The translations under genes and the position numbers were made by a program. Positions 1 to 10,045 of a stretch of 64,000 bases of DNA are shown piece by piece. The stretch's first letter is position 1; each line of letters begins with the position of its first letter. Location of the stretch: assembly GCA_049610385.1 (NCBI GenBank), contig JBMYZL010000013.1:22105-86104 (forward strand), read 5' to 3'. Under the pieces are notes generated by a model. That model worked only from the letters and a program-made list of their open reading frames with translations. It made no database searches and had not been told where the DNA came from. Origin of the DNA: JBMYZL01 sp049610385 (GTDB lineage Bacteria; Bacteroidota; Bacteroidia; Flavobacteriales_D; Sanyastnellaceae).

Positions 1-1781
1 TCGCTCGCGCAGGGGTCCGCCAAAGTCGCCACGTAGCCCGAAGGCGCCTCGCACGACCACTCCACGCCCGTGCCGTCGCCCAAGCCGTCTCCGTCCGTGT
101 CTTCAAACCAGTACGAACTGTACGTGCACGAACCGTCATCGATCGCCGCGTCATCCGCATAGTTGCACGCCAAGGCATCCATACAACCCGTGATGCAATC
201 CGGGTTCTGGCCGCTGTCGCTGATCGTCCATCCCTGGTCCACCAATGCTTGACGCGCCGCCACTGCCGCGGTCGAGCAATACTGAGCCGATGCTGCAAAC
301 TCAACATCCGACTGAACCGCTTGACCCGCCCAGCCAACCAACGTCGCATCATAGTTCGCATTTGACATGGATGTGCCGTGAAGCATCCCTTGCATGTAAA
401 GCACATGGCTTACGTCCCAGCCTCCGAGGTCGAAATCAATCTGATCTGCGGAGTAAAAGAATTGATGGAAATCCACAGCGGATGATGTGTTCCAGGCTGA
501 TAAATCCTGAGTAAAGACTTCATTGTTGTAGAAGCACTTTTTGAACGTCTCGACACTCGAAACGTCCCAAGATGATATGTCCTGGTTGAATTGGCACGAT
601 TGAAACAGGTGGCTCATATTGACCACATTCGATGTGTTCCAGCCGTCGAGCGGTTGGTTAAACTGTGACCCCAAGAACATGGCTTCCAATGACGTCGCAT
701 TCGATACATCCCATGCATTCAAAGGCTGGTTGAATGTGGTGCCTCTGAACATGTAGCCCATGGAGGTCACATTGGAAACATTCCAGCCACCAATGGGCTG
801 GTCAAATGCGGGATTGTCTTTGAACATGAAGCTCATGTTCGTCACGCTCGAAACATCCCAAGAAGTGATGTCACTGTTGAACTGCGTGGCACCATCGAAC
901 ATGGCGTACATCATCGTTACGTTCGATACGTCCCAAGACGAGAGATCACCTACAAACTGCTCCGCTCCAAGAAACATTCCAGTCATCTGGGTCACGCTCG
1001 AAACATCCCAGGAAGAGAGGTCTCCGTTGAAGTTGGTTGCCTCTCTGAACATATTGGCCATGTTCGTCACGCCCGAAACGTCCCATAGAGAAATGTCACT
1101 GTTGAAATCGGTGGCATTGACAAACAATTCAGCCATGTTGGTCACCTGTGATACATCCCAATCCGAAATGTGACCGTACGTGGCCGTCGCAGTGGCTTCG
1201 TCAGTCAACCACAAAGCCACGGCTTCGTGGATGTTGTCTTGGGTGATGCATACAACACAACTTCCGTCGTCTTCGGTGGCCTCTGGGTTGTAATTGCACG
1301 CCTCTGAATCGGTGCACCCCGGAATGAAATTGTCAGTGATTCGACCCTCGCCGCTGATGTTCTCCTCAACCTCATTGGGCCGGCCATTCGCAGACACTGT
1401 TGACATCAACGCTGAACATGGAAAATCTCCGGCAACCTCATCATTTTCAATCCTTATTCCAATCCGATCGTGTGGGTGGTGATGTCCCTCTTCAGGGGAC
1501 GCACCCCGAACACCAGCTGTCGCCCCCTCTTTGAATGGAAAACGTGCTGAGAAGTCTACATCAGATGTCGCACCGTGATGACTCATCGCATCATCCATGC
1601 AGCCAGATGGCACCAACAACAAATACTCCTCATGGATTGCAACTGAATCTGCCCCGCTGGCCCAGACGGTGAAGAACATGAAGACACCCACCAACAGAAA
1701 AACGAGAGGGTGAAATTTCCCGAGTACCTTTGGCTGCTCAATTGAGCTGGTTTCACCGAAACAAGAGGAATAAAAAGACAT
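1..1781 (-). CDS. DUF285 (BspA-like) repeat surface protein, 3' end beyond window
   Basis: An open reading frame runs leftward from ATG 1781 and is still open at base 1, so the C-terminus is missing. A hydrophobic segment at about residues 31-47 looks like a signal peptide after an unusually long, polar N-terminus. The middle (about bases 380-1170) holds eleven copies of a roughly 25-residue repeat of the type WDVSxVTxMxxMF, the hallmark of DUF285/BspA-like proteins. Cys-rich modules (GCTDSEACNY and GCMDALACNY) flank the repeats. Towards the edge the sequence becomes Asp/Gly-rich (DTDGDGLGDG), like a calcium-binding thrombospondin type 3 segment. BspA-like proteins are surface adhesins in other bacteria. 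Secretion by T9SS is an inference from the neighbours, because the C-terminal sorting domain would lie outside the window. Confidence 0.88.
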   Translation of the reverse strand, partial: MSFYSSCFGETSSIEQPKVLGKFHPLVFLLVGVFMFFTVWASGADSVAIHEEYLLLVPSGCMDDAMSHHGATSDVDFSARFPFKEGATAGVRGASPEEGHHHPHDRIGIRIENDEVAGDFPCSALMSTVSANGRPNEVEENISGEGRITDNFIPGCTDSEACNYNPEATEDDGSCVVCITQDNIHEAVALWLTDEATATATYGHISDWDVSQVTNMAELFVNATDFNSDISLWDVSGVTNMANMFREATNFNGDLSSWDVSSVTQMTGMFLGAEQFVGDLSSWDVSNVTMMYAMFDGATQFNSDITSWDVSSVTNMSFMFKDNPAFDQPIGGWNVSNVTSMGYMFRGTTFNQPLNAWDVSNATSLEAMFLGSQFNQPLDGWNTSNVVNMSHLFQSCQFNQDISSWDVSSVETFKKCFYNNEVFTQDLSAWNTSSAVDFHQFFYSADQIDFDLGGWDVSHVLYMQGMLHGTSMSNANYDATLVGWAGQAVQSDVEFAASAQYCSTAAVAARQALVDQGWTISDSGQNPDCITGCMDALACNYADDAAIDDGSCTYSSYWFEDTDGDGLGDGTGVEWSCEAPSGYVATLADPCAS

Positions 1782-2282
1782 TGGTGCAGTTTTTTTGGCG
1801 CTTTATCGAATTTGGAAAATACTCGAAAAAGTTTGAATCCTAATAAGAAACAACAAATTCACCTGAGATAGCTGCATGTATAAAACCATTTTTTTTAGAC
1901 ATTCAGATGCATCAAGCAAGTCATGAATGTTATTCGAAATGATGGAATGGAATTTTCAATTGTATTCATCGCTGTTCATGGAGATTGTATTTGTCTGGGA
2001 CAATAGGACACAAAACAGGCTGCTTTTTCTCGTGGCTCAGTAGAGCCGGTGGATTGTTCTTGCACGGACCTCATGCCATCCCTCACTTTGCTCACCAACT
2101 ATTGCCCTCATCGCATCACATCAGGATCGGACAATCATGTGAATCATCCGAATGGCAAGGCGCTTCGGAAAAACAGTGATTCAAGTTTGAAAGACGCCGA
2201 ACAAATCAGTTTTGTAACCCCAACAAACCAACACATTGCAACCCTTTTATTTTGAATTTGGTTTTTATAGAAACCTGATGAA
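1782..2282. other. AT-rich divergent intergenic region
   Basis: This 501-base stretch separates two divergently transcribed secreted-protein genes. It is clearly more AT-rich than the flanking genes and holds no convincing coding sequence; the short frames in it have no family resemblance. It must carry the promoters of both neighbours. A partial -7 box (TATTTTG, one T short of TAnnTTTG) occurs about 25 bases before the rightward gene. Confidence 0.6.
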
Positions 2283-3329
2283 ATGAAGAACATCCTCCTC
2301 AGCCTTGGTGTTTGCACCCTCTTTCCCGCAATGGCATTCGCTCAATGTCAAGATGCCTTGGCTTGCAATTTTGATTCTTCCTCGCAGGGGATGGCAGGAT
2401 GCATTTATTTTGACACCGAGCTCTTTGACCTTGAAGAAAGTGATTTCCTGGGCCATTCCGAATTTGAAGAATGTGAGAATGGCTTGGCAGGGTGGAATGA
2501 CCTTGAAGTCGATCTATACGCTCCAGCGGCAGGCGGCCCGCTCGCATTGAATGTTTCTGATTTTGCGGCATTCATCCTGCTGTCTTCTGGACTTGATTCA
2601 ATGTATGATGAAATCACCACCGCCTCCATCAGCGTCTGCAGTGACACCATGCACTACGTCTCTAGTGTTGAAGGGGAACTGAGTCTCGTGTGGGACGGCG
2701 AAGGGTTTGAAAATGCCGTGCTCGGCGGCTACATCGCGCCGGAAAGTTCGTACCCCAGCGGCTGCTCCGATCCGGACGCGTGTAACTTCGAACCCTGTCC
2801 CAGTCCTGCTGACACAGTGAGTTGTGAATGGCTCACTCCCGGTAACATCATCGGCGATGCCATCGTCACAAACGGAACTTCATATACCTATACCTATGAG
2901 GGTGGCGCACCCGGCTCAACCTATGTCTATTACACAGCGTGTGGCGAAGTCGCTGAGGAAGAGCAGGGCGGTGACAATGTGGTCACTTTGGTGTTCGACT
3001 TCCCCTCAGATTGTGAGCTTTGTGTCGAGGAAAATCAACCGACATGTTCGATCATAACTTGCCTAACCCTCACCCCGGAAGAAACGAGCCTGATCGCCAC
3101 AACGGAGGCACGCTGGTCCATCGGTCCCAACCCAGCCCGGGATGCACTTTTCGTGACATCCCAGGCACCGATTGAACCCTGGGCATTCTTCAACCTCCTA
3201 GGCCAAGAAATGAAACGAGTCCCTGTCCAGTCTGGTACAAACGAAGTGTCTTTAGACGGCTTGGCAAATGGGACGTACCTGTTCGGGCCACTCTCGGGTC
3301 CCAAGAGCCGGATTCAAGTTTTGAACTGA
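2283..3329 (+). CDS. Secreted protein with type A T9SS sorting domain
   Basis: The 348-residue product starts with a clear signal peptide (MKNILLSLGVCTLFPAMAFA, cleavage before QCQD). A GC-module variant (CQDALACNF) follows directly, and a second one (GCSDPDACNF) lies near residue 160. The last 75 residues form a type A T9SS C-terminal domain: an IGPNPARDALFV start, a turn around LLGQEMKRV, and an ending of LANGTYLFGP. The protein should therefore be exported by Sec and moved across the outer membrane by T9SS, then anchored or released. No enzymatic domain is recognisable in the middle 200 residues. It stands alone, convergent with the small gene at 3349. Confidence 0.85.
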   Translation: MKNILLSLGVCTLFPAMAFAQCQDALACNFDSSSQGMAGCIYFDTELFDLEESDFLGHSEFEECENGLAGWNDLEVDLYAPAAGGPLALNVSDFAAFILLSSGLDSMYDEITTASISVCSDTMHYVSSVEGELSLVWDGEGFENAVLGGYIAPESSYPSGCSDPDACNFEPCPSPADTVSCEWLTPGNIIGDAIVTNGTSYTYTYEGGAPGSTYVYYTACGEVAEEEQGGDNVVTLVFDFPSDCELCVEENQPTCSIITCLTLTPEETSLIATTEARWSIGPNPARDALFVTSQAPIEPWAFFNLLGQEMKRVPVQSGTNEVSLDGLANGTYLFGPLSGPKSRIQVLN

Positions 3330-3348
3330 CAAAAAACGGGGTTTCTGA

Positions 3349-3666
3349 TCAGCCCCTTCTGTTGAACGGCGGCAAGCCCAGGTCGAAACGGGCGAGCAGC
3401 AAGTGGCGCTCGATGACCGGCGAGCCGTCGTTGATGCAGCGGCGGATTTCGTCGTGGACATCGAAGATGCGCAGAAGGGCAGGTCGGTTTTGGTCCAAGA
3501 AAGCTTCTTCAACGAGATGTGTGCCAACCCAATCCAATTTGCCGCGCCCGAAGACGAAGACGTTGGGTGTCACATAAAATCGATAGCTCGTGCGGGCGAT
3601 TTCAATTTTTTCAGGAAGGGTGGCCAAACAATGAATGCGACCTGGGTGCATGGGGTTGTTCCACAT
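3349..3666 (-). CDS. Small hypothetical protein
   Basis: A leftward frame encodes about 105 residues from ATG 3666 (a GTG at 3696 or an ATG at 3651 are alternative starts). The protein is soluble, with no signal peptide or membrane segment. Its composition looks like a real protein, with an alternating hydrophobic/charged pattern (for example TSYRFYVTPNVFVFGRGKLD and then EEAFLDQNRPALLRIFDVHD). I do not recognise a family. It ends 20 bases from the stop of the convergent T9SS gene. Coding potential is the only support. Confidence 0.5.
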   Translation of the reverse strand: MWNNPMHPGRIHCLATLPEKIEIARTSYRFYVTPNVFVFGRGKLDWVGTHLVEEAFLDQNRPALLRIFDVHDEIRRCINDGSPVIERHLLLARFDLGLPPFNRRG

Positions 3667-4073
3667 GGTTCTTTTGTTTTTGAGGTGACACTCCACATCA
3701 TCTGGCCACCGTGCCCAAGAATTGGATCGGTTGGCAGGAAATCAAACTCCATTCTGGATGCATCACAAGAATAGCCATTCAAGTCACAGCCACACAAATC
3801 ATTTGGGTTTTTTGTGCGAAAAAAAACTGGCTTCAAATGGACCCGAAAGCCTGTATCCCCTCCATCTCATGACCCAACTCGAAATGGCGGGGCCATTGAC
3901 CAGAAGCATCTTGGAATGCACCAGGAAGGCCTCTCAAAATGGCCTCCTTGTTCCGGTTTGCCAAACTTTGCGTCAAGCTCTCCAATGGCGCTGAGGAAGG
4001 AGACCTCCTCCGAAGATGAAAGGAGTTACCTGGTGTTCAAATCACTGCAGATGTCATCTGATTCGACTGGGCG
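3667..4073. other. Intergenic region without recognisable gene
   Basis: About 400 bases lie between the small hypothetical gene and the end of the AlgX-like gene. Several overlapping short frames exist on the plus strand, but none has protein-like composition or a family match I can recognise. I see no tRNA-like cloverleaf and no strong terminator. Confidence 0.5.
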
Positions 4074-5168
4074 TTAAAGATTCACCTGAGCGGATGGCAA
4101 ATCAAGGTCGACCAATTTCGATGCAATGGCAGCTGTGAAAAACTGTCCCCCCTTGTCATTCAAGTGGTTGATGTCAAACAGGTGTTCAAACTTGTACAAC
4201 TCAGGGTATTGTTCCGGATTCGTGTAGTCCAACACGTGGGATTCGGGCAGATGGTTCAAGATGGCGAGGCCCTCGGTTCCCATCCGCTGCGGTGGTGGCA
4301 ACACAAACAGCAGATAAACACCCTTCTCCCTGGCCATTTCAATTTTTTCCTTCAAGAATTCAACATGGTGTTTTGAATACTGCGAGGGCACAGGCCCTTT
4401 GTGACTCTCAATGTTCTTCTCGATGGTTTCTTCAAATGATTTCTTTTTGGCCAGCAATTCTTCATGTCTTGATGCCCAAAAGCCTTGTGGTGTCGTATTT
4501 TCCAATTTCTGATCTAGGGATTGGTAACCCCGTTCCTCCACATAACAATAGTCCTCAGTACGCCAATGCGCATGGAGGGAAAAGAAATGGTCTAAAATGT
4601 TTTTTTGTCCCAATAGCAGTTGAGCGGACAAGAAATGTTGAAACAACAAAAGGGAGTTTTTTCGTTTCTCTTCCCATGAAACATTTCTTTGCCAAAGGTA
4701 CCTGGTGGCAATGTATGTATTCTTCCAATTCCAGAAATGGTTGTGGTATGTCGAATTGACCTTATCATTCGGCAAAGGGATGGTCAATTCCATCGTAATC
4801 AACTTCAATTCCTCAGCAAGAGGAGATGCCAAGATGTCATCGAGAAGATCCAAAGTTTGGGGACTCCCTGTTGCTGGTGATCCGAAGTTGAAAGTGCTCA
4901 AGTCCAATCCTTCGTGTGCACATATGCTGTCCAATTCAAAAGGTCTCAAATGACATAAAATTCGGCTTGAACCGATGGCCAAGTGATTATAAGTGCCTCG
5001 CGGTTGATCCACACAATGTGCCCATTTTTGATAAAAAGTGGGATTCAACAAGCGCTTGGGCACACACAATCGAAGGATATTGACAAGCCCCAAAAACAGC
5101 GTCAGACTGAATGCAAATCGAATGACGAAACGACGAAGTTCAGAACTGGAAATAGACAAATGAGACAT
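4074..5168 (-). CDS. AlgX/DltD-like SGNH acyltransferase partner
   Basis: The 364-residue protein has one N-terminal membrane anchor (about residues 14-33, FAFSLTLFLGLVNILRL), so most of it should sit in the periplasm. It carries a GSSR motif (about residue 67) and, near the C-terminus, DINHLNDKGG, matching the Ser and Asp-x-x-His catalytic elements of the AlgX/AlgJ/DltD SGNH-like proteins. It overlaps the 3' end of the upstream MBOAT gene by 29 bases, so the two are translationally linked. The pair resembles alginate- or exopolysaccharide-acetylation modules, in which the MBOAT protein moves the acyl group across the membrane and this partner transfers it. The substrate here is unknown. Confidence 0.75.
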   Translation of the reverse strand: MSHLSISSSELRRFVIRFAFSLTLFLGLVNILRLCVPKRLLNPTFYQKWAHCVDQPRGTYNHLAIGSSRILCHLRPFELDSICAHEGLDLSTFNFGSPATGSPQTLDLLDDILASPLAEELKLITMELTIPLPNDKVNSTYHNHFWNWKNTYIATRYLWQRNVSWEEKRKNSLLLFQHFLSAQLLLGQKNILDHFFSLHAHWRTEDYCYVEERGYQSLDQKLENTTPQGFWASRHEELLAKKKSFEETIEKNIESHKGPVPSQYSKHHVEFLKEKIEMAREKGVYLLFVLPPPQRMGTEGLAILNHLPESHVLDYTNPEQYPELYKFEHLFDINHLNDKGGQFFTAAIASKLVDLDLPSAQVNL

Positions 5169-6639
5169 TTGAATTCATGCTTAATGAGATCCAACATGCA
5201 ATGCACAACATGGCAGCCCACCTCAAGGGGGTTATCCACAACTTCGGAATCGAAGGAATGAATTGTTGGTTGAAAACGATTTCTTTTCCAGAACGTTGAA
5301 CCCAATCCACGGCAAACATGAGTCCGATCGAAATCAGAAGATTGGGGGGTCGAAAACTGGGCCAAATCGACGTCCAAGTCGAAGGAGAATCCAACCAGTG
5401 TGCGAGATACAATCCTGCCTCAGCGACGTTTTCGGAACGGAATACAACCATGGAAATGGCAAAGGCCATGAACGTCCACACCATTCCGGACAACTCACGA
5501 AAATTCGGCCAGCCTTCAATGTCACCAGTATTTCTTCGGTTCCGACCCGTCAACAAAAGCGGAAGGAAGAGACAGGCATGAATGAATCCCCAAAGCAAAA
5601 AAGTCCAATTCGCCCCGTGCCAGAAGCCTGAGACGATGAAAATCAAAAACGTGTTTCGGATGGCTTGCATCTTGCCCCCTCGCGATCCTCCCAATGGGTA
5701 GTAGACGTAGTCCCTGAACCAAGTGGTGAGAGAAATGTGCCATCTCCGCCAAAACTCTGCAATGTCCCTCGCGAAAAAGGGACTTTTGAAATTCTGGGAC
5801 AACCGAATGCCGAACAGTCGTGCTGTACCGATGGCGATGTCCGAATACCCCGAGAAATCTCCATAGACCTGAATCGCAAAATAGATGGCCCCGAGGACCA
5901 AGAAAGGAGGTGAAAAGGTGTCAGGGTGGGAAAAGAGTTTGTCAACCAAACCCGCGCAAGTATCTGCCACCACTACTTTTTTGAACAGACCCCAGAGAAT
6001 GAGTCGCATGCCGCTGACGGCCAAGTCGTATGAAAACAACCTTCGCTTGCTGATTTGAGGCAACAATGCCGAAGCCCTTTCAATGGGGCCGGCAACCAGC
6101 TGGGGAAAAAAACTGACGAAAGCTGCAAACGCGATCAAGTCCCTTGTGGGCTCCAGTTGTCGTCTGTAAATGTCAATGGAATAGCTGAGCGTTTGGAAAG
6201 TATAAAAGCTGATGCCCACCGGCAAAATAATTCTCAACGAAGAAGCATGCATGGTCACCCCCAAGGATGACCAAGCACCCAACCAACTTTCAAGGAAAAA
6301 ATTGGCATACTTGAAATAGCCCAAAAGGCCCAGATTGATGGCCAGCGAAACCCACAACCACCTCTTCGCCTTTGCGCTGCGAACATCCGCTGGAGTGCCC
6401 GCGATTTCATGATTCGCCTTGGCAATTTGCAAGCCCACAGCGTAATCAACCAAGGAGGAGAAGGCAATCAAAAACAAGAACCGCCAATCCCACCAACCAT
6501 AAAAAACATAGGAGGCCGTGAGAATCAATAGATTCTGCAATCGCAAACCCAAACGGGTTCCCGTCCACAAATTGACAATCCAATAAGCCGCAAAAACAAG
6601 CGGCAGAAACAAAATGAATTCAATGGAATTGAACAACAT
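5140..6639 (-). CDS. MBOAT family O-acyltransferase (AlgI-like)
   Basis: The 499-residue product is a polytopic membrane protein with about ten hydrophobic segments. The MBOAT/AlgI signature is clear: RRWHISLTTWFRDYVYYPLG, then NTFLIFIVSGFWHGANWTF, whose His (in GFWHG) is the expected catalytic residue. Length and order match AlgI/DltB/PatA-type O-acyltransferases. It is the first gene of a two-gene leftward unit and overlaps its SGNH-like partner. The likely role is O-acetylation of a cell-surface polysaccharide or other envelope polymer. Confidence 0.92.
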   Translation of the reverse strand: MLFNSIEFILFLPLVFAAYWIVNLWTGTRLGLRLQNLLILTASYVFYGWWDWRFLFLIAFSSLVDYAVGLQIAKANHEIAGTPADVRSAKAKRWLWVSLAINLGLLGYFKYANFFLESWLGAWSSLGVTMHASSLRIILPVGISFYTFQTLSYSIDIYRRQLEPTRDLIAFAAFVSFFPQLVAGPIERASALLPQISKRRLFSYDLAVSGMRLILWGLFKKVVVADTCAGLVDKLFSHPDTFSPPFLVLGAIYFAIQVYGDFSGYSDIAIGTARLFGIRLSQNFKSPFFARDIAEFWRRWHISLTTWFRDYVYYPLGGSRGGKMQAIRNTFLIFIVSGFWHGANWTFLLWGFIHACLFLPLLLTGRNRRNTGDIEGWPNFRELSGMVWTFMAFAISMVVFRSENVAEAGLYLAHWLDSPSTWTSIWPSFRPPNLLISIGLMFAVDWVQRSGKEIVFNQQFIPSIPKLWITPLRWAAMLCIACWISLSMNSNVSFVYFQF

Positions 6640-6748
6640 TAGGCGGGTTTACGCCATTTTTCTCGACATGTTTCAATATCCATGAAACCCTCTCAGCATT
6701 TTTTTTATCTTGAAATCTCGCCTGACGAGTGAAACAAACTGTTCATCG

Positions 6749-9700
6749 ATGAAATCAAGTAGATTCCTCTTGGGTTTGATGTTGGCTTGGGCCGGATCTT
6801 ATACCACCGCAGATGCACAAATGTCCTCCGCGGACGATGCCATGCCTGTGGTCACCTCTGTGATTCCTGGCGATGGAGTCACCATCTTGCACAAATATAC
6901 CGGCGACAAGCCCTCCCACCCTCCGATGCTGGGTCACCCTCCCCAGATGATGGAGAACGACCTGCCCGATCCAGGGTGGTTTTCTTTCACCTTCTCCGAG
7001 AGCATCCCGGACAGCATCAAAGCACCATTCTTTTACACGGGTCAACTGATCAGCAATTGGATTCACTTCATTGATTACGTCCATGTCAGTGTGAACATTG
7101 ACTTCGAATCAGACGTCTTTCAGCTGGCCAGTGCAGGCGTTGCCAACTGGACCGCCATTGACGGTGCAGCTTACCCTGTTTTGTATCCTCAATCCCTCGC
7201 TCGCCAAATTGCCACCGGCATTCCAGGTGGAACGGACATCCAGGTCAATGCTTATTTCTTTGATGACCACTGGTATTTCGGACTTGATGGGAATTGTCCA
7301 TCGAATCGATTCGATTTGGTTTCGGTACTGTGTCATGAAATTCTTCACGGAATGGGCTTTGACAACCGACTTGGGGCCACCACCAGCGGGGACTTCATCC
7401 TCAACCCATTGGGGGTTTACGATTACTTGTTGGCCGATTCTGCGGGAAACGGCGTTTGGTCCACCGATTTGTACGATTTGCCTGAGGTGGTGGCCATGTA
7501 CACAGACAAATTGTATTTCTCAGGGCCTTTTACCTCGGCCATCTTGGACACCATTCCATTGCTTTACACCCCGAATCCTTGGGAGAATGGCTCATCGGTA
7601 GCGCACTTGGACCTGGATCTCTATTACGGCACGCCGAATGACATGATGACGCCTGGCATCGCCGCTGGGGACGTCCGGCACTCCCCGGGAGAAATCGGTA
7701 TCGGCATGCTCGCCGATATGGGCTATAACATCAATTTTGTGCCCGGATGCCTCGACCCCACGGCATGCAACTATGACGAGAATGCCGCCTTCGACAATGG
7801 CTCATGCGAATACACCGAACATTGCTTGGATCCTTATTCGTGCAATTACAACCCCGATGGCATCTGCCACAACATCGACTTGTGCTCAGGGCCCACGGCG
7901 GTCTACATCCCAAATGATTACAACGCCGGGGATTCAGCCATTTACATCCCATGCGGAACCCTGCCGGATGTCCCTGAAGGGTACCACGAAGCCGATCCCT
8001 ACTGTGCTTGGCAAGTGTTCCTGGCTGATGATTATTGTGCTGAGACGGCATGGGACTGGGTTTGCCAAAACCTGTATTCAGAATGCGCGTGCTCAAGTTA
8101 CCTCTACGATCCCAACGAGCCGGTCGAATTGGACTTCTCTTCATCCATTTTCAACGATCCCTTGGTTGTGTATTGTGATGAATATTATGACGGCATTTAC
8201 GACGATATCGTCGAAGAACTGATCAACGAGATCGAGGTCATTGATGAGTGTACGGAACATGTCTGGACACAATCCAACTATGAATGGACCCCCTGGTGTG
8301 GGCCGTACAGTGGGATGCTCACGGTGTATCTCTTTTACATCGACATTCACGGGGAGGTGACGCCTTGGACTGGTCAGGTTTCCATCGTCGATGTCGGAGC
8401 GCCCAGCCTGAACGCGTTCTCGAACATCACACCGCCAGACTGGGTGCCTGATGAGCCCAATTACCTGCCCTACACCTTCGGACTGCTGGACGATTTGGAC
8501 AGTCCGTATTGGGATGAATACTTCTCCAACTTCATGAATGGCGGGACATTTCAAGTGACCGACAATTGCGTCCCACAACAGGAAATCGACGATTACACAA
8601 CCGCTTCCTACAGCATTTTGGGCATGGTCTACAACGAAGGATATCCCTATGTCCAAGTTCAGTTTACCGTCGAAGATGATTGCGGCAACTTCACCAGCGC
8701 GATTTACTACATCTATGGGTTCTCTGAAAACCCGGACTGTGCCTGGTACCTGCCATCGTCTGTCACCGGTCCGGCCATCTTCTCTTGTGATCCTGTCCCC
8801 GGGTATGAGATTGCTGTCAATCAAGCGTGTGTTGAAAGCGTCACGTATTCCGACAGTTTCTGTTCGGATGGGGAGTGGGACAGCATTTGCCAAAACTTGT
8901 ACGAAGCCTGTGATGAAGGTTGCACAGATTCCGAAGCTTGCAACTATTCGCCCAATGCTTTGACAGATGATGGCAGTTGCATCGAACAGAACTGGCTCAT
9001 CCCCATCGATCCATCTGCTGACTTGCCAGTCATCTCGGCATGCCCTTCGTTTGGCATTCCAGAAGGATATCTCTTGCCCAATCAGCCGTGCGTGGAATTC
9101 ATTCTCAACGACGATTCCTACTGCGCAGACACGGCTTGGGACAACATCTGCAATGACGCCTACCTCACCTGCCTGGGTACACTGGATGGGTGTTCGGATG
9201 AATCGGCATGCAATTTTGATCCGGAAGGTCCAGCGGGAACCGCCTCCTGCTTGTATCCCGGGGATGCTTGTTCAGAGTCCGACGGATGCAACGATGTGGG
9301 GCATTTGGACGCGAATTGCGCATGCATCGCTGAGCTCCTCGACAGCGACGGCGATGGCATCTGCGATGGCGAAGAAGTGGAGGGCTGCATGAACCCGGAA
9401 GCCCTCAATTACGACCCCGAAGCCACCGATGAGGGCTTTTGCGAAATCCCGGGATGCAAAGAATCCACCGCCTGCAACTTCGATCCGCAGGCCACGTTGG
9501 ACGACGGAAGTTGCATTTGGCCTGGAGAACCCTGCATCATCGAGACCAGCTGTGAATATGAGGCCTACCTCAACGAAAATTGCGAATGCACATTTGTGGG
9601 GTTGGATCCCGACTCGAACGGCAATGGCATCTGCGATTTCGACGAAGTCTTGGGCTGCACCGATCCGGAGGCGTGCAACTTCAACCCCGAGGCTGCGGTC

Positions 9701-9907
9701 AATGACGGCAGCTGTGACTATGAATCGTGTGCGGATTGCCCTGAGGACATCGACGGAGACGGCATCGTGGCCATCAATGACCTCCTGACCCTGCTGAGCA
9801 ACTTCGGTTGCACAGGCAATGGTTGTGCGGGCGACATCGATGGGGATGGCAACACCACCGTGAATGACATCTTGGCGTTGCTCTCGAGCTTCGGTGGGAA
9901 TTGTTGA
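6749..9907 (+). CDS. Secreted metzincin-like protease with Cys-rich modules and dockerin-like C-terminus
   Basis: I take ATG 6749 as the start because it gives a good signal peptide (MKSSRFLLGLMLAWAGS, ending ADAQ); an in-frame TTG lies at 6710. The protein has about 1,052 residues. Near residue 196 is HEILHGMGFDN, the zinc-binding HExxHxxG of metzincin-like proteases. The third ligand position carries Asp/Asn rather than His. A conserved block ending MLADMGYNI closes the catalytic domain. Seven Cys-rich modules follow (for example GCLDPTACNY and GCTDPEACNF), with Asp-rich segments between them. The C-terminus holds two EF-hand-like dockerin repeats (DIDGDGIVAINDLLTLLSNF, then DIDGDGNTTVNDILALLSSF). 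I see no type A or B T9SS domain. The substrate is unknown. Confidence 0.8.
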   Translation: MKSSRFLLGLMLAWAGSYTTADAQMSSADDAMPVVTSVIPGDGVTILHKYTGDKPSHPPMLGHPPQMMENDLPDPGWFSFTFSESIPDSIKAPFFYTGQLISNWIHFIDYVHVSVNIDFESDVFQLASAGVANWTAIDGAAYPVLYPQSLARQIATGIPGGTDIQVNAYFFDDHWYFGLDGNCPSNRFDLVSVLCHEILHGMGFDNRLGATTSGDFILNPLGVYDYLLADSAGNGVWSTDLYDLPEVVAMYTDKLYFSGPFTSAILDTIPLLYTPNPWENGSSVAHLDLDLYYGTPNDMMTPGIAAGDVRHSPGEIGIGMLADMGYNINFVPGCLDPTACNYDENAAFDNGSCEYTEHCLDPYSCNYNPDGICHNIDLCSGPTAVYIPNDYNAGDSAIYIPCGTLPDVPEGYHEADPYCAWQVFLADDYCAETAWDWVCQNLYSECACSSYLYDPNEPVELDFSSSIFNDPLVVYCDEYYDGIYDDIVEELINEIEVIDECTEHVWTQSNYEWTPWCGPYSGMLTVYLFYIDIHGEVTPWTGQVSIVDVGAPSLNAFSNITPPDWVPDEPNYLPYTFGLLDDLDSPYWDEYFSNFMNGGTFQVTDNCVPQQEIDDYTTASYSILGMVYNEGYPYVQVQFTVEDDCGNFTSAIYYIYGFSENPDCAWYLPSSVTGPAIFSCDPVPGYEIAVNQACVESVTYSDSFCSDGEWDSICQNLYEACDEGCTDSEACNYSPNALTDDGSCIEQNWLIPIDPSADLPVISACPSFGIPEGYLLPNQPCVEFILNDDSYCADTAWDNICNDAYLTCLGTLDGCSDESACNFDPEGPAGTASCLYPGDACSESDGCNDVGHLDANCACIAELLDSDGDGICDGEEVEGCMNPEALNYDPEATDEGFCEIPGCKESTACNFDPQATLDDGSCIWPGEPCIIETSCEYEAYLNENCECTFVGLDPDSNGNGICDFDEVLGCTDPEACNFNPEAAVNDGSCDYESCADCPEDIDGDGIVAINDLLTLLSNFGCTGNGCAGDIDGDGNTTVNDILALLSSFGGNC

Positions 9908-10045
9908 GGGTGTGAGTTGGGATGGGGGCGAATCCGACACGGGAAGCAGGACTTATCAAGGGACAATCACCATTGTGAGGTAAGCGTTAAAAAAGTTTGG
10001 CTTGCGCTCAAAAATTGAAAGCAATTCGCGTTGAATTTTGAGTCC

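Noticed and set aside
380..1170. Periodic pattern that could be read as DNA repeats
   Set aside because: The periodicity is that of protein repeats (DUF285), with diverged codons, not an array of DNA repeats.
3330..3360. Short GGGG/CCCC hairpin after the T9SS gene at 2283
   Set aside because: The stem is only about 4-5 bp with a weak T-run, so I do not call it a terminator.
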